Under the pieces are notes generated by a model, which was given only the letters and a program-made list of their open reading frames with translations, ran no database searches and was not told where the DNA came from. Positions 8,459 to 15,312 of a DNA stretch of 16,366 bases are shown piece after piece (the first letter of the stretch is position 1; each line of letters starts with the position of its first letter). The stretch is from positions 449 through 16,814 of the forward strand of contig DBBN01000088.1 of the NCBI GenBank assembly GCA_002292215.1, read 5' to 3'. Both the position numbers and the translations under genes were made by a program. Origin of the DNA: Glaciecola sp. UBA983. Its GTDB lineage: Bacteria; Pseudomonadota; Gammaproteobacteria; Enterobacterales; Alteromonadaceae.

Positions 8459-9384
8459 TGGCTGACGAATGCCCTAAATGCCCACCAGAAGGACTGCCCC
8501 CGTGGATGGGGACATTTGCTGATTTAATGTCTTTGTTAATGTGCTTTTTTGTTCTGTTATTGTCATTTTCTGAAATGGATGTACTGAAATTTAAGCAAAT
8601 TGCAGGCTCAATGAAGTTTGCGTTTGGGGTACAAAGCAAGCTTGAAGTTAAAGATATTCCCAAAGGGACAAGTGTCATTGCTATGGAGTTCTCTCCGGGT
8701 AAGCCACAACCGACGCCAATAGAAACCATTCAACAAGTCACGACTGAAGTGACTCGCCAAGAACTTGAGTTTCAAGATGGTGAAAGTGCGCATGCTGGCG
8801 GTAAACAACGCCAGCAAGGTGAACAAAGTGGCGGGCAGGCAACGTCTACTTCAGTCAATATGGCATCAGCGTCGGATGCCTCTGATTCGGCAAATAAAGA
8901 CAATATTGCTGAGCAGTTGAAGAAAATAGCTGAAAAAATGGAACAAGAGATCCGAGATGGCGCGATAGAACTAGAATCATTGGGACAACAGATTACTATC
9001 CGGATCCGTGAAAATGGGTCATTTGCTGCGGGTTCGGCATTTTTACAGCCACAATTTGTACCTGTCGTGATCAAAATCGGCACAGCGCTATCGGATATCC
9101 CAGGTGAGATTGAAGTCTCTGGTCACAGTGATATTTCTAATATCGCAAATAAGTTGTATCGGTCTAACTGGGATTTATCTTCTCAACGTGCGGTGGCGGT
9201 CGGTGAACAACTGGTGCAAGCTCCTAATTTTGATGCTAGTCGCATGATTGTGGTGGGGATGTCGAATAATCGGTTGTTAACTGAAGAGCTCACAGCGCAA
9301 GCGCAAGCTCGTAATCGCCGAGTTGAGATCATGATTAATCAGGGCAGACCTAAATACAGTGATCCCATCTCGGTGACGCAGTAG
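8458..9384 (+). CDS. pomB: Flagellar motor stator PomB (MotB family)
   Basis: Ion-channel and peptidoglycan-anchoring subunit of the sodium stator. The 308 aa protein has a short cytoplasmic N terminus, one membrane helix (about 19-38) with the ion-binding Asp22 in TFADLMSLL (Asp24 in Vibrio), then the plug region starting EMDVLKFKQIAG, a low-complexity Gln/Ser-rich linker (about 110-150), and a C-terminal OmpA-like domain (about 176-296). The helix and plug are nearly identical to Vibrio PomB as recalled. The OmpA domain keeps LYRSNWDLSSQRAV and RNRRVEI, but the peptidoglycan motif reads GHSDI where Vibrio has GHTDN. The ATG overlaps the pomA stop, so translation is coupled. It converges on cfa with ten bases between. 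Confidence 0.94.
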   Translation: MADECPKCPPEGLPPWMGTFADLMSLLMCFFVLLLSFSEMDVLKFKQIAGSMKFAFGVQSKLEVKDIPKGTSVIAMEFSPGKPQPTPIETIQQVTTEVTRQELEFQDGESAHAGGKQRQQGEQSGGQATSTSVNMASASDASDSANKDNIAEQLKKIAEKMEQEIRDGAIELESLGQQITIRIRENGSFAAGSAFLQPQFVPVVIKIGTALSDIPGEIEVSGHSDISNIANKLYRSNWDLSSQRAVAVGEQLVQAPNFDASRMIVVGMSNNRLLTEELTAQAQARNRRVEIMINQGRPKYSDPISVTQ

Positions 9385-9394
9385 CGAGTAGCTG

Positions 9395-10651
9395 TTAGCG
9401 GAACGTCAACGCATCAGTATGCGCAGTTTTACCTAACACGAGCTGCACGGTAGAGATAGAGCGTTCTCTAAATCCGCCCTCACAATAGTTGAGGTAATAT
9501 TGCCACATTCTAGAAAAACGTTCATCGTAGCCTTTTTCGCGCAGTGATTCGATGTTCTCAAAGAAACGGTCATGCCAATGCGAAAGTGTTTGTGCGTAAT
9601 CTAAACCGATATCATGTAGGTCGCGAATACTTAAATCGGTGTATTCTTTAATACAACGGTTAATCATATACTGTGACGGTAAAAACCCACCAGGGAAGAT
9701 GTATTTTTGGATAAAATCCACGCCACTGCTGTAACTTTCATAACGACGGTCATCAATGGTGATAGCTTGTAATACCATGATGCCTTCCGGTTTCAATAAT
9801 GAAGTACACTTTTCAAAAAAGTTACGTAAATAGGATTTACCTACCGCTTCAATCATTTCGATGGAAACCAGTTTGTCGTATTCGCCTTCAAGCGTACGAT
9901 AATCTTGCTTGAGAAGAGTGATTTTGTCAGTCAAGCCTTCACGGGAAACCCAGTCTTCAGCCCATGCATATTGCTCATCAGAAATAGTCGTTGTGGTAAC
10001 ACGACAGCCGTAATGTTTAGCTGCATAAACCGCTAATCCACCCCAGCCGGTACCAATTTCCATTAAATGATCTGTGGGCTTGAGTTGCAACTTGTCACAA
10101 ATCGCTTTGAGTTTGTGTTGTTGCGCCTCGGCTAAATTTGCTTCTGGATGCGGGTAAACAGCAGATGAGTACATCATGCTTTCATCTAAAAACTGCGTGT
10201 ATAGTTGATTGCCTAAGTCATAATGCGCTTGGATGTTTTTGCGCGCTTGCTCAACCGAGTTACGATTTAAGAAATGTTGGATCTTGTTAAATGGATAAGT
10301 TAACCAACCAAAGCGTTTTTCCCATTTATCAAGTACAGGTAAGTTGCGAGCAAAAATACGGATCACGTTGGTTAGATTCGGTGATGTCCACAAACCATCC
10401 ATAAAAGTTTCACCGCTGGCAACACTGCCACCAAATAGCAAATGGCGATAGGCTTTAGGATCAAGGATATTGACCTCTGCTTGAAGTTCACTATTAAGAT
10501 CACCCATTTGTGCCACCATCACGCCGTGTTCTTTTAGAGTCATACAGCCTTGTGGTAAATGGTTTAGAACACTTATAAAGGCGCGTTTACACCATTTATC
10601 CATGAGCGAAGCGTTTTCTGTTTTTATTATAGTTTGTTGTGCTTGAGACAT
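9395..10651 (-). CDS. cfa: Cyclopropane-fatty-acyl-phospholipid synthase family SAM methyltransferase
   Basis: SAM-dependent enzyme that adds a one-carbon unit across the double bond of unsaturated acyl chains in membrane phospholipids. At 418 aa it has an N-terminal lipid-binding part, AHYDLGNQLY (142-151), DESMMYSSAVY (156-166), the SAM site LMEIGTGWGG (196-205), VSIEMIEAVG (262-271), QKYIFPGG, and YYLNYCEGGFRER near the C terminus with the conserved cysteine. Members of this family make either a cyclopropane or a methyl-branched alkene (UfaM in Rhodobacter furan-fatty-acid synthesis); the sequence alone does not settle which. It is the last gene of the operon, three bases after the DUF1365 gene. 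The operon promoter has a TGATCC element of the ECF sigma type. Confidence 0.93.
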   Translation of the reverse strand: MSQAQQTIIKTENASLMDKWCKRAFISVLNHLPQGCMTLKEHGVMVAQMGDLNSELQAEVNILDPKAYRHLLFGGSVASGETFMDGLWTSPNLTNVIRIFARNLPVLDKWEKRFGWLTYPFNKIQHFLNRNSVEQARKNIQAHYDLGNQLYTQFLDESMMYSSAVYPHPEANLAEAQQHKLKAICDKLQLKPTDHLMEIGTGWGGLAVYAAKHYGCRVTTTTISDEQYAWAEDWVSREGLTDKITLLKQDYRTLEGEYDKLVSIEMIEAVGKSYLRNFFEKCTSLLKPEGIMVLQAITIDDRRYESYSSGVDFIQKYIFPGGFLPSQYMINRCIKEYTDLSIRDLHDIGLDYAQTLSHWHDRFFENIESLREKGYDERFSRMWQYYLNYCEGGFRERSISTVQLVLGKTAHTDALTFR

Positions 10652-10654
10652 TGC

Positions 10655-11422
10655 TCATTCCTCAGGTTTTTTAGTGGCGGGTTTTGCATAGCCATAAAAT
10701 GGTGTGCGTTTGATAAATAACTTCAACGCTTGCCAATAAATCCCGCCGACAGTTTTTAACGTCATACTAGGTATACGCTTTTTCGCTGTAGAAAGATTAG
10801 TTGTAGTGAGTTCTTGGCGGTGTAAATCAATACTCGCCACCATGTGTTTGATTTGTTTGTAGCACGAGAGTGTCAGCGTCAGGTGTTCACTCGGTTGTGA
10901 AATGCGCCATTTGTATTGCATATCCATTGGATTAAACGGACTGACATGAAATGCTTTTGGGGTATCATCTTGTTCGCTTAAATCCACTAAATAATAATGG
11001 CGTTCATGCCACGGCGTATTACTGACTTCAGCGAGCATAAAGGTGAACTGCTTAGAAAGGGGATCTTGGACATAATAAAAATTCACAGGGCTAAAGTATA
11101 AATTGAGCATCCGTGTTTGCCCTAGAAAATACACATCCCCAATAATTGGGGTCGTAACCGATTTTAGTAATGTATCGCGTAGGGCATTCATTTTTGCTAA
11201 GATTTCTTGCTCCAAGGGCAAACCTTGTTGATTAAGATAATCACTACGACGAAACTCTAAAAAGCCTTTTTGATCAACATTAAATCCGTCAAGTTGAGCT
11301 AACTCTGGCAGTTCTTTTAGTTTGATCCAAAACAAATAAATATCATATCGAAATTCATGGACCGTGGGTGTAAAACGTTTGTGGTAGACATTTCCTTGAT
11401 AGATTGCACTGCTTAAACTCAC
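10655..11422 (-). CDS. DUF1365 family protein
   Basis: Protein of unknown biochemical function that almost always sits between an FAD amine-oxidase-like gene and a cfa gene. Family features are the N terminus IYQGNVYHKRFTPTVHEFRY, FLEFRRSDYL, the central LGQTRMLNLYFSPVNFYYV, LAEVSNTPWHERHYYLV and FHVSPFNPMDMQYKW. I take the GTG at 11422 as start (about 255 aa). It overlaps the previous stop as GTGA and has GGAG seven bases upstream. An ATG at 11446 in the same frame would add eight residues inside the previous gene. No signal peptide or membrane helix is evident. The context suggests a role in modifying phospholipid acyl chains; a reaction cannot be assigned. Confidence 0.9.
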   Translation of the reverse strand: MSLSSAIYQGNVYHKRFTPTVHEFRYDIYLFWIKLKELPELAQLDGFNVDQKGFLEFRRSDYLNQQGLPLEQEILAKMNALRDTLLKSVTTPIIGDVYFLGQTRMLNLYFSPVNFYYVQDPLSKQFTFMLAEVSNTPWHERHYYLVDLSEQDDTPKAFHVSPFNPMDMQYKWRISQPSEHLTLTLSCYKQIKHMVASIDLHRQELTTTNLSTAKKRIPSMTLKTVGGIYWQALKLFIKRTPFYGYAKPATKKPEE

Positions 11423-12714
11423 AAAGTGGCTCCAAAACGTGCGCACACATCCAAGGCACTGCGCACACCATCTTCATGGAAGCCGTTATACCAATAGGCA
11501 CCACAAAAATGCAGATTGTTAATGCCGCACATAGTAGAGCGCTGACCCTGAGCATTAACCATTGAGGGGCTAAATTGTGGATGGGCGTATTGATAACGAC
11601 CTAATATTTTCTCTGGATCGATTTCCGCGGTGTTATTTAAGGTGACACAGAAGGTGTGTTCGGTTTGCAGACTTTGCAATATGTTCATGTTGTACGTGAC
11701 AGTGGCAGGTTGCAGGGTTTCATTTTCATCCCCTTTTATCAGATAGTTCCAGCTCGCCCAAGCGAGTTCGCGTTGTGGTAAAATGTTCGTGTCAGTGTGC
11801 AATACCACGTCATTCATGGCGTATTTAATATTGCTCAGTACCGCTTGCTGCTGGGATGTAGGTGTCGCTAGCATGGCTAAAGCTTGGTCAGAATGACACG
11901 CAAAAATAACCTCATCAAACTCTTCAGTTAAGACTGTGGTTTCACTGACTTGCTCATCACGGTAATGCACAGTGTGACCCGTGGCGCTGGTTACTGATGA
12001 CGTGACTTTAACGACTGGAGAGTTAAGCTTAATGCTGTCAGCAAATTCACGTGTTAACGGTGCGATGTATTCTCTCGAACCACCCATAATGGTATACCAC
12101 TGCGGTCTATCAGTGATATTAAGTAAACCGTGATTATTAAAAAACTGTAAGAAAAACGTCAACGGAAAGGCTTTTGAGTCTTCAATCGACATCGACCAAA
12201 TTGCGGCGCACATAGGCAAAATGTAGTTTTGGCTAAAGTCATCACTGAGGTTGTGGTGGTGAATATAATCAAATAACGTGATCCCTGTTGCTGCATGTTG
12301 CTGGGCATCATCGGATTTACATAATTTATTAAACTTCAATATGTCTCGCACGATGCGCCAAAAACGCGGGCGGAAGAAATTTCGACGCTGAGCAAATAAT
12401 GAATTCAGCGTATTGCCATTATATTCTAAATTAGCTTGTCGGTTTTTGACACTAAAGCTCATTTCTGAGGGCTGGGCATTCACCCCAATCTGGCTCATTA
12501 ATTTATTAAAATTGGGATACGTCCAATCGTTAAACACGATAAAGCCTGTATCAATGGCATAATGTACATCATTGACGACCACATCTTTAGTTGCGGTGTG
12601 ACCACCGATATAATCGTTAGCTTCAAATACGGTAATGTCATGCTCTTTATTCAGCATATAGCCACAGGTTAGTCCGGAAATACCTGTACCAATAATTGCT
12701 ATTTTCTTTTTCAT
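11419..12714 (-). CDS. FAD-dependent amine-oxidase-like oxidoreductase (COG2907 type)
   Basis: Flavoprotein with the Rossmann FAD site at the N terminus: IAIIGTGISGL (5-15, GxGxxG at 9-14), Glu31 for the ribose and YIGGHTAT (35-42). A second family signature is DTGFIVFNDWTYPNF, and the end has HFCGAYWYNGFHEDGVRSAL, where the flavin is closed in. The 431 aa length fits the group. True amine substrates are not known for it. Relatives lie beside cfa and DUF1365 genes, and proteins of the amine oxidase/phytoene desaturase fold can desaturate lipids, so an acyl-chain desaturase or oxidase is a fair guess. The ATG overlaps the SDR stop (ATGA), and the end overlaps the next gene's GTG. Confidence 0.9.
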   Translation of the reverse strand: MKKKIAIIGTGISGLTCGYMLNKEHDITVFEANDYIGGHTATKDVVVNDVHYAIDTGFIVFNDWTYPNFNKLMSQIGVNAQPSEMSFSVKNRQANLEYNGNTLNSLFAQRRNFFRPRFWRIVRDILKFNKLCKSDDAQQHAATGITLFDYIHHHNLSDDFSQNYILPMCAAIWSMSIEDSKAFPLTFFLQFFNNHGLLNITDRPQWYTIMGGSREYIAPLTREFADSIKLNSPVVKVTSSVTSATGHTVHYRDEQVSETTVLTEEFDEVIFACHSDQALAMLATPTSQQQAVLSNIKYAMNDVVLHTDTNILPQRELAWASWNYLIKGDENETLQPATVTYNMNILQSLQTEHTFCVTLNNTAEIDPEKILGRYQYAHPQFSPSMVNAQGQRSTMCGINNLHFCGAYWYNGFHEDGVRSALDVCARFGATL

Positions 12715-13475
12715 TTCACACTCTTATTATTATTGTTACGCTGATTCGTGTCACTTCGCTTTGGCTGGCGCATACGCAAACTTAAGCGATGTTGGATAAA
12801 TTCGGGTAGGGCATGTAAACCGCGTAAGATCATACTAAATCGCGTCGGAAAGTAAATACTCGCTTTATTAGTTTTAATCCCCGCCACAATATCTCGGGCA
12901 GCTTCTTCCACTGAAATACTCATCGGCATAGGGAAATCATTTTTATCGGTTAATGGGGTGATGACAAATCCAGGTGAAATAGTCTGCACGCGCACGCCTT
13001 TCTCTGCATAGTCAACGGCGCAGCTTTTAGCTATATAATGTAATGCGGCTTTACTCGCACCGTAGGCTTGGCTGCGGGGAAATGGTAACAAGCGCGCTAA
13101 ACTATCAACAAACACCAGTTTGTTACCGGATTGCAAGTTAGGCGACAAGGCTTTGATTACATTGATCACACCAAATACATTAGCCGCAAAGACACGTTCA
13201 AACATAGCCGGTTCAATGTCATCAATATCGACATATTCACACGTGCCTGCGTTGAGTAGGGCAATGTCACATTGAACGTTAGCTAATGCTGCTTGGGTTT
13301 GCGCTAAGTCGGTGACATCAAACTGACAGGTTGATATGTTGGGCTGCTGGGCTAAGACTGCGAGCTTGTCTGCATTTCTGCCACAAGCAATAACACTGTA
13401 GCCGAGTTGAGCGGCGAGTAACGCGACTGCTTCACCAATACCGGAGGTCGCGCCTGTGATGAGTAGACGTTTCAT
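12711..13475 (-). CDS. Short-chain dehydrogenase/reductase
   Basis: NAD(P)-dependent oxidoreductase of the classical SDR type, 254 aa. It has the cofactor motif TGATSGIG (7-14), NAG (75-77), and the catalytic Ser125, Tyr138 and Lys142 with the usual spacing (YGASK at 138-142), then SPGFVITPLTD (167-177). The tail is rich in Asn, Arg and Lys (about 235-254) and is probably disordered. The substrate is unknown; the operon points to a lipid or lipid-derived carbonyl or alcohol. Its ATG overlaps the stop of the NTF2-like gene (ATGA), and its stop overlaps the next start (ATGA), so the genes are translationally coupled. Confidence 0.92.
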   Translation of the reverse strand: MKRLLITGATSGIGEAVALLAAQLGYSVIACGRNADKLAVLAQQPNISTCQFDVTDLAQTQAALANVQCDIALLNAGTCEYVDIDDIEPAMFERVFAANVFGVINVIKALSPNLQSGNKLVFVDSLARLLPFPRSQAYGASKAALHYIAKSCAVDYAEKGVRVQTISPGFVITPLTDKNDFPMPMSISVEEAARDIVAGIKTNKASIYFPTRFSMILRGLHALPEFIQHRLSLRMRQPKRSDTNQRNNNNKSVK

Positions 13476-13915
13476 GCGCGCATGCCTGCTTTAATTTTAT
13501 TAATGATAAATTTTAGAATGGGAACTTGCTCGTATACCATTTGCCCAAGATCATAATAATCTTGATGGAAAAATATGGCGTCGTCACGGACTTTCAATAA
13601 GGTAATGCCATCAACATGGATGGTTTCTCCGCCATTCAAGCGCGGGGTTGCAAAGGACATGGTCCATGTGACGGTATAGGATTGATGCTGTACAAGCGGT
13701 TGCAATTCATGTGCTGCGATATGATGAATGGCAAACTCACAGTGTTTGGCGTTAACGAGTAAATTTTTAAAATAAGCGGTGAGTTGTCCAAGGCCGTGAT
13801 GGGTACCTACCGGGTCAATCAAGGTAATATCGTCAGCGTAGATCTTAGTAAGTTGCGCAATATCGGCGACAGCTAGCGTTTGATAAAATGAGGCAAAACG
13901 GTCTATTACAGTCAT
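13472..13915 (-). CDS. NTF2-like (SnoaL-type) small protein
   Basis: A 147 aa protein with the cone-shaped NTF2/SnoaL pattern: FASFYQTLAVADIAQLTKIYADDITLIDPVG (two helices then the first strand; residues 7-37), HHGLGQLTAYFKNLL, then alternating strands with YTVTWTMSF, GETIHVDGITLLKVRDDAIFFHQDYYDLG, and a final helix. Such folds act as small-molecule binding proteins or simple isomerases and cyclases. No catalytic residue can be assigned with confidence. It is the first gene of the operon and starts about 50 bases after a TGATCC promoter element on the minus strand. Homologues head the same SDR-FAD-DUF1365-cfa operon in related marine bacteria, to my recollection. Confidence 0.85.
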   Translation of the reverse strand: MTVIDRFASFYQTLAVADIAQLTKIYADDITLIDPVGTHHGLGQLTAYFKNLLVNAKHCEFAIHHIAAHELQPLVQHQSYTVTWTMSFATPRLNGGETIHVDGITLLKVRDDAIFFHQDYYDLGQMVYEQVPILKFIINKIKAGMRA

Positions 13916-13934
13916 AAATGCTTATTTAATTAAA

Positions 13935-13970
13935 TCATGTATATGGTTACACATTCGTATAATAGATGGA
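13935..13970 (+). promoter_or_regulatory. Candidate sigma-70 promoter for the LON-domain gene
   Basis: TATAAT (13958-13963) on the plus strand is a perfect -10 hexamer. The -35 position 17 bases upstream (TCATGT, 13935-13940) matches poorly. Transcription would begin near 13970, about 100 bases before the GTG at 14069. The element overlaps the opposing TGATCC promoter, so the two promoters could compete for RNA polymerase. Confidence 0.4.
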
Positions 13971-13973
13971 TCA
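13945..13973 (-). promoter_or_regulatory. Probable ECF sigma (RpoE/ChrR type) promoter of the NTF2-SDR-FAD-DUF1365-cfa operon
   Basis: Reading the minus strand, TGATCC (13973-13968) is followed after 16-17 bases by a GTAAC-type element (around 13951-13946). TGATCC is the -35 hexamer of RpoE/ChrR-type sigma factors and also occurs twice before the sigma gene in this window. The start of transcription would fall near 13940, leaving a leader of about 25 bases. Within it lies a 12-base AT palindrome (13924-13935), possibly incidental. Confidence 0.55.
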
Positions 13974-14068
13974 CCGTGTAATTACTCGCCTTTTATTTAA
14001 ATATTTTTTAATCCTTTGTCATACATTGTGCGTAAAGAAGAGTGTGTAATATTAATAAGGCATTAATT

Positions 14069-14638
14069 GTGGTTACGTTACCTTTATTCCCATTATCAGC
14101 GCATGTTCTTCCAGGTGGTAGAATGTCGTTACGTATTTTTGAACCTCGTTATACTAGAATGGTAAAAGAAGCCTGCGCTTCGGATTCTGGTTTTGTTATT
14201 TGTATGCTTAATGCGAAAGGTGACAAAACAACCAATGAGGATATTCATCCAATTGGAACTTATGTCAATGTTGTCGATTTCAATTTGCTAGAGGACGGAT
14301 TGTTAGGGATTACCGTTGAAGGTATAAAATGTGTATCGATTGCTAACATTCGTAGTGAAAAAGATAATCTGCGCATTGCTGATTGTGAGGTGATTACTCC
14401 GTGGGAGTTTAACTTACAAAAAGATGCGCTACATCCTATGGATATAAAGCTTAAAGAGATTTTTGATAAGTATCCAGAGGTCAATTCGTTATACCAAGAA
14501 ACCAAGTTTGATGATCCAATTTGGGTGATCAATCGCTGGCTCGAATTGCTACCGGTAGACGCTGCGCAAAAGCAACAATTTTTAGCCGATAATGACTGCT
14601 CAGAGGTTGTACAATACTTAACAAAACTGGTAGAGTAA
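14069..14638 (+). CDS. LON substrate-binding domain protein (no protease domain)
   Basis: A stand-alone LON N-terminal (PUA-like) domain protein of 189 aa. From the GTG at 14069 it begins VTLPLFPLSAHVLPGG and continues with RMSLRIFEPRYTRMVKEA, the signature of this group. A beta-rich part follows to about residue 110, then helices with WVINRWLELLPV. There is no ATPase or serine protease domain. The start is chosen because an AAGG sequence lies eight bases upstream and the family N terminus begins here; an in-frame GTG at 14042 has a poorly spaced ribosome site. The cellular role of such proteins is unclear. It lies between the lipid operon and the sigma gene, 59 bases before the latter. Confidence 0.88.
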   Translation: MVTLPLFPLSAHVLPGGRMSLRIFEPRYTRMVKEACASDSGFVICMLNAKGDKTTNEDIHPIGTYVNVVDFNLLEDGLLGITVEGIKCVSIANIRSEKDNLRIADCEVITPWEFNLQKDALHPMDIKLKEIFDKYPEVNSLYQETKFDDPIWVINRWLELLPVDAAQKQQFLADNDCSEVVQYLTKLVE

Positions 14639-14642
14639 TTTA

Positions 14643-14671
14643 TGATCCTTAATTGATCCACCGCGTATAAA
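14643..14671 (+). promoter_or_regulatory. Probable autoregulated ECF sigma promoter of rpoE-chrR
   Basis: TGATCC (14643-14648) is followed by 17 bases and TATAAA (14666-14671); a GTATAA reading at 16 bases is also possible. A second TGATCC (14654-14659) lies 11 bases downstream with a weaker -10 candidate. The TGATCC hexamer is the known -35 of RpoE in Rhodobacter, where rpoE-chrR transcribes itself. Transcription would begin near 14678, leaving a leader of about 20 bases. Confidence 0.6.
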
Positions 14672-14695
14672 TATAAAATATGTAGAAAGGTGGAT
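14656..14695 (+). repeat. Inverted repeat pairing a promoter element with the rpoE ribosome binding site
   Basis: ATCCACC (14656-14662) is the exact reverse complement of GGTGGAT (14689-14695), with 26 bases between. The right arm contains part of the Shine-Dalgarno region (AAAGGTGG) of the sigma gene; the left arm contains most of the second TGATCC. A transcript starting upstream of 14656 could fold and hide the ribosome site, while a transcript from the sigma promoter would lack the left arm. Seven pairs only, so chance is possible. Confidence 0.4.
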
Positions 14696-14697
14696 GT

Positions 14698-15312
14698 ATG
14701 CTCGTTGGAATTTCCTTGGAAAATAAATTACAAAATACCGGCAAGCCTAAGGACTGTGCAGATGAAATGTCACAGGCCTTACTTGAAGTTGCATCACAAC
14801 GGTGCCAACGTTCTTACTCTAAAATATTCGGTTATTTTGCACCACGCTTACGTTCTTACGCATTAAAACAAATGGGAAATGAAGCGTTGGCAATGGAAAT
14901 GGTCCAAGATACCATGACCAACGTGTGGCAAAAAGCGCATCTCTTTAATGCCGAAAAAGGCTCCCCATCAACGTGGATATTTACGATTGCTCGTAACATT
15001 CGCTTTGATATGCTCCGCAAATTAAAAAATCGTAAAGAAGATATTTGTTCTGATGATCTATGGCCCGTTTTGTGTGAACAAACGCCGGATCAGAATGAAG
15101 TATCGCTTGAAGAACAAGTCACCTTAGAACAAGTTAACCAGTTGTTTAATAATCTTCCAGAAAAACAACGCGCCGTGATTGAAGCCATTTATGTTGATGG
15201 TAAGTCGCAGCAAGAAGTCGCTGATGAATTAGCCATTCCCTTAGGAACCGTCAAAAGCAGAACTCGATTAGCATTGCAGCGTTTAAAGGACATGTTAGAA
15301 GATCATGATTAA
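14698..15312 (+). CDS. rpoE: ECF sigma factor, RpoE/ChrR group (ECF11-like)
   Basis: RNA polymerase sigma factor of the extracytoplasmic-function type, 204 aa. Region 2 is SYSKIFGYFAPRLRSYAL to WIFTIARNIRFDMLRK (about 39-110); region 4 is LPEKQRAVIEAIYVDG then QQEVADELAIPLGTVKSRTRLALQRL (about 157-200), the -35-binding helix-turn-helix. The sequence WIFTIARN and the spacing resemble Rhodobacter RpoE, and chrR follows. The start at 14698 has a good AAGG site, but residues 1-22 are not conserved in the family as I recall it; an ATG at 14767 would also fit. The stop overlaps the chrR start by eight bases, so sigma and anti-sigma are made in step. In Rhodobacter this sigma responds to singlet oxygen. 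It is not the RseA-type rpoE of E. coli. Confidence 0.93.
   Translation: MLVGISLENKLQNTGKPKDCADEMSQALLEVASQRCQRSYSKIFGYFAPRLRSYALKQMGNEALAMEMVQDTMTNVWQKAHLFNAEKGSPSTWIFTIARNIRFDMLRKLKNRKEDICSDDLWPVLCEQTPDQNEVSLEEQVTLEQVNQLFNNLPEKQRAVIEAIYVDGKSQQEVADELAIPLGTVKSRTRLALQRLKDMLEDHD

Noticed and set aside
8772..9083. A Cys- and Ser-rich 103-codon frame opposite pomB
   Set aside because: It lies over the low-complexity linker of pomB, which gives long open frames on both strands; no independent support.
13924..13935. 12-base palindrome ATTTAATTAAAT as a regulator site
   Set aside because: All A and T in an AT-rich leader, so chance is likely; noted only with the promoter.
14260..14661. A 133-codon open frame on the minus strand over the LON-domain gene
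   Set aside because: Antisense shadow of a gene with clear family motifs; no ribosome site or recognisable domain.
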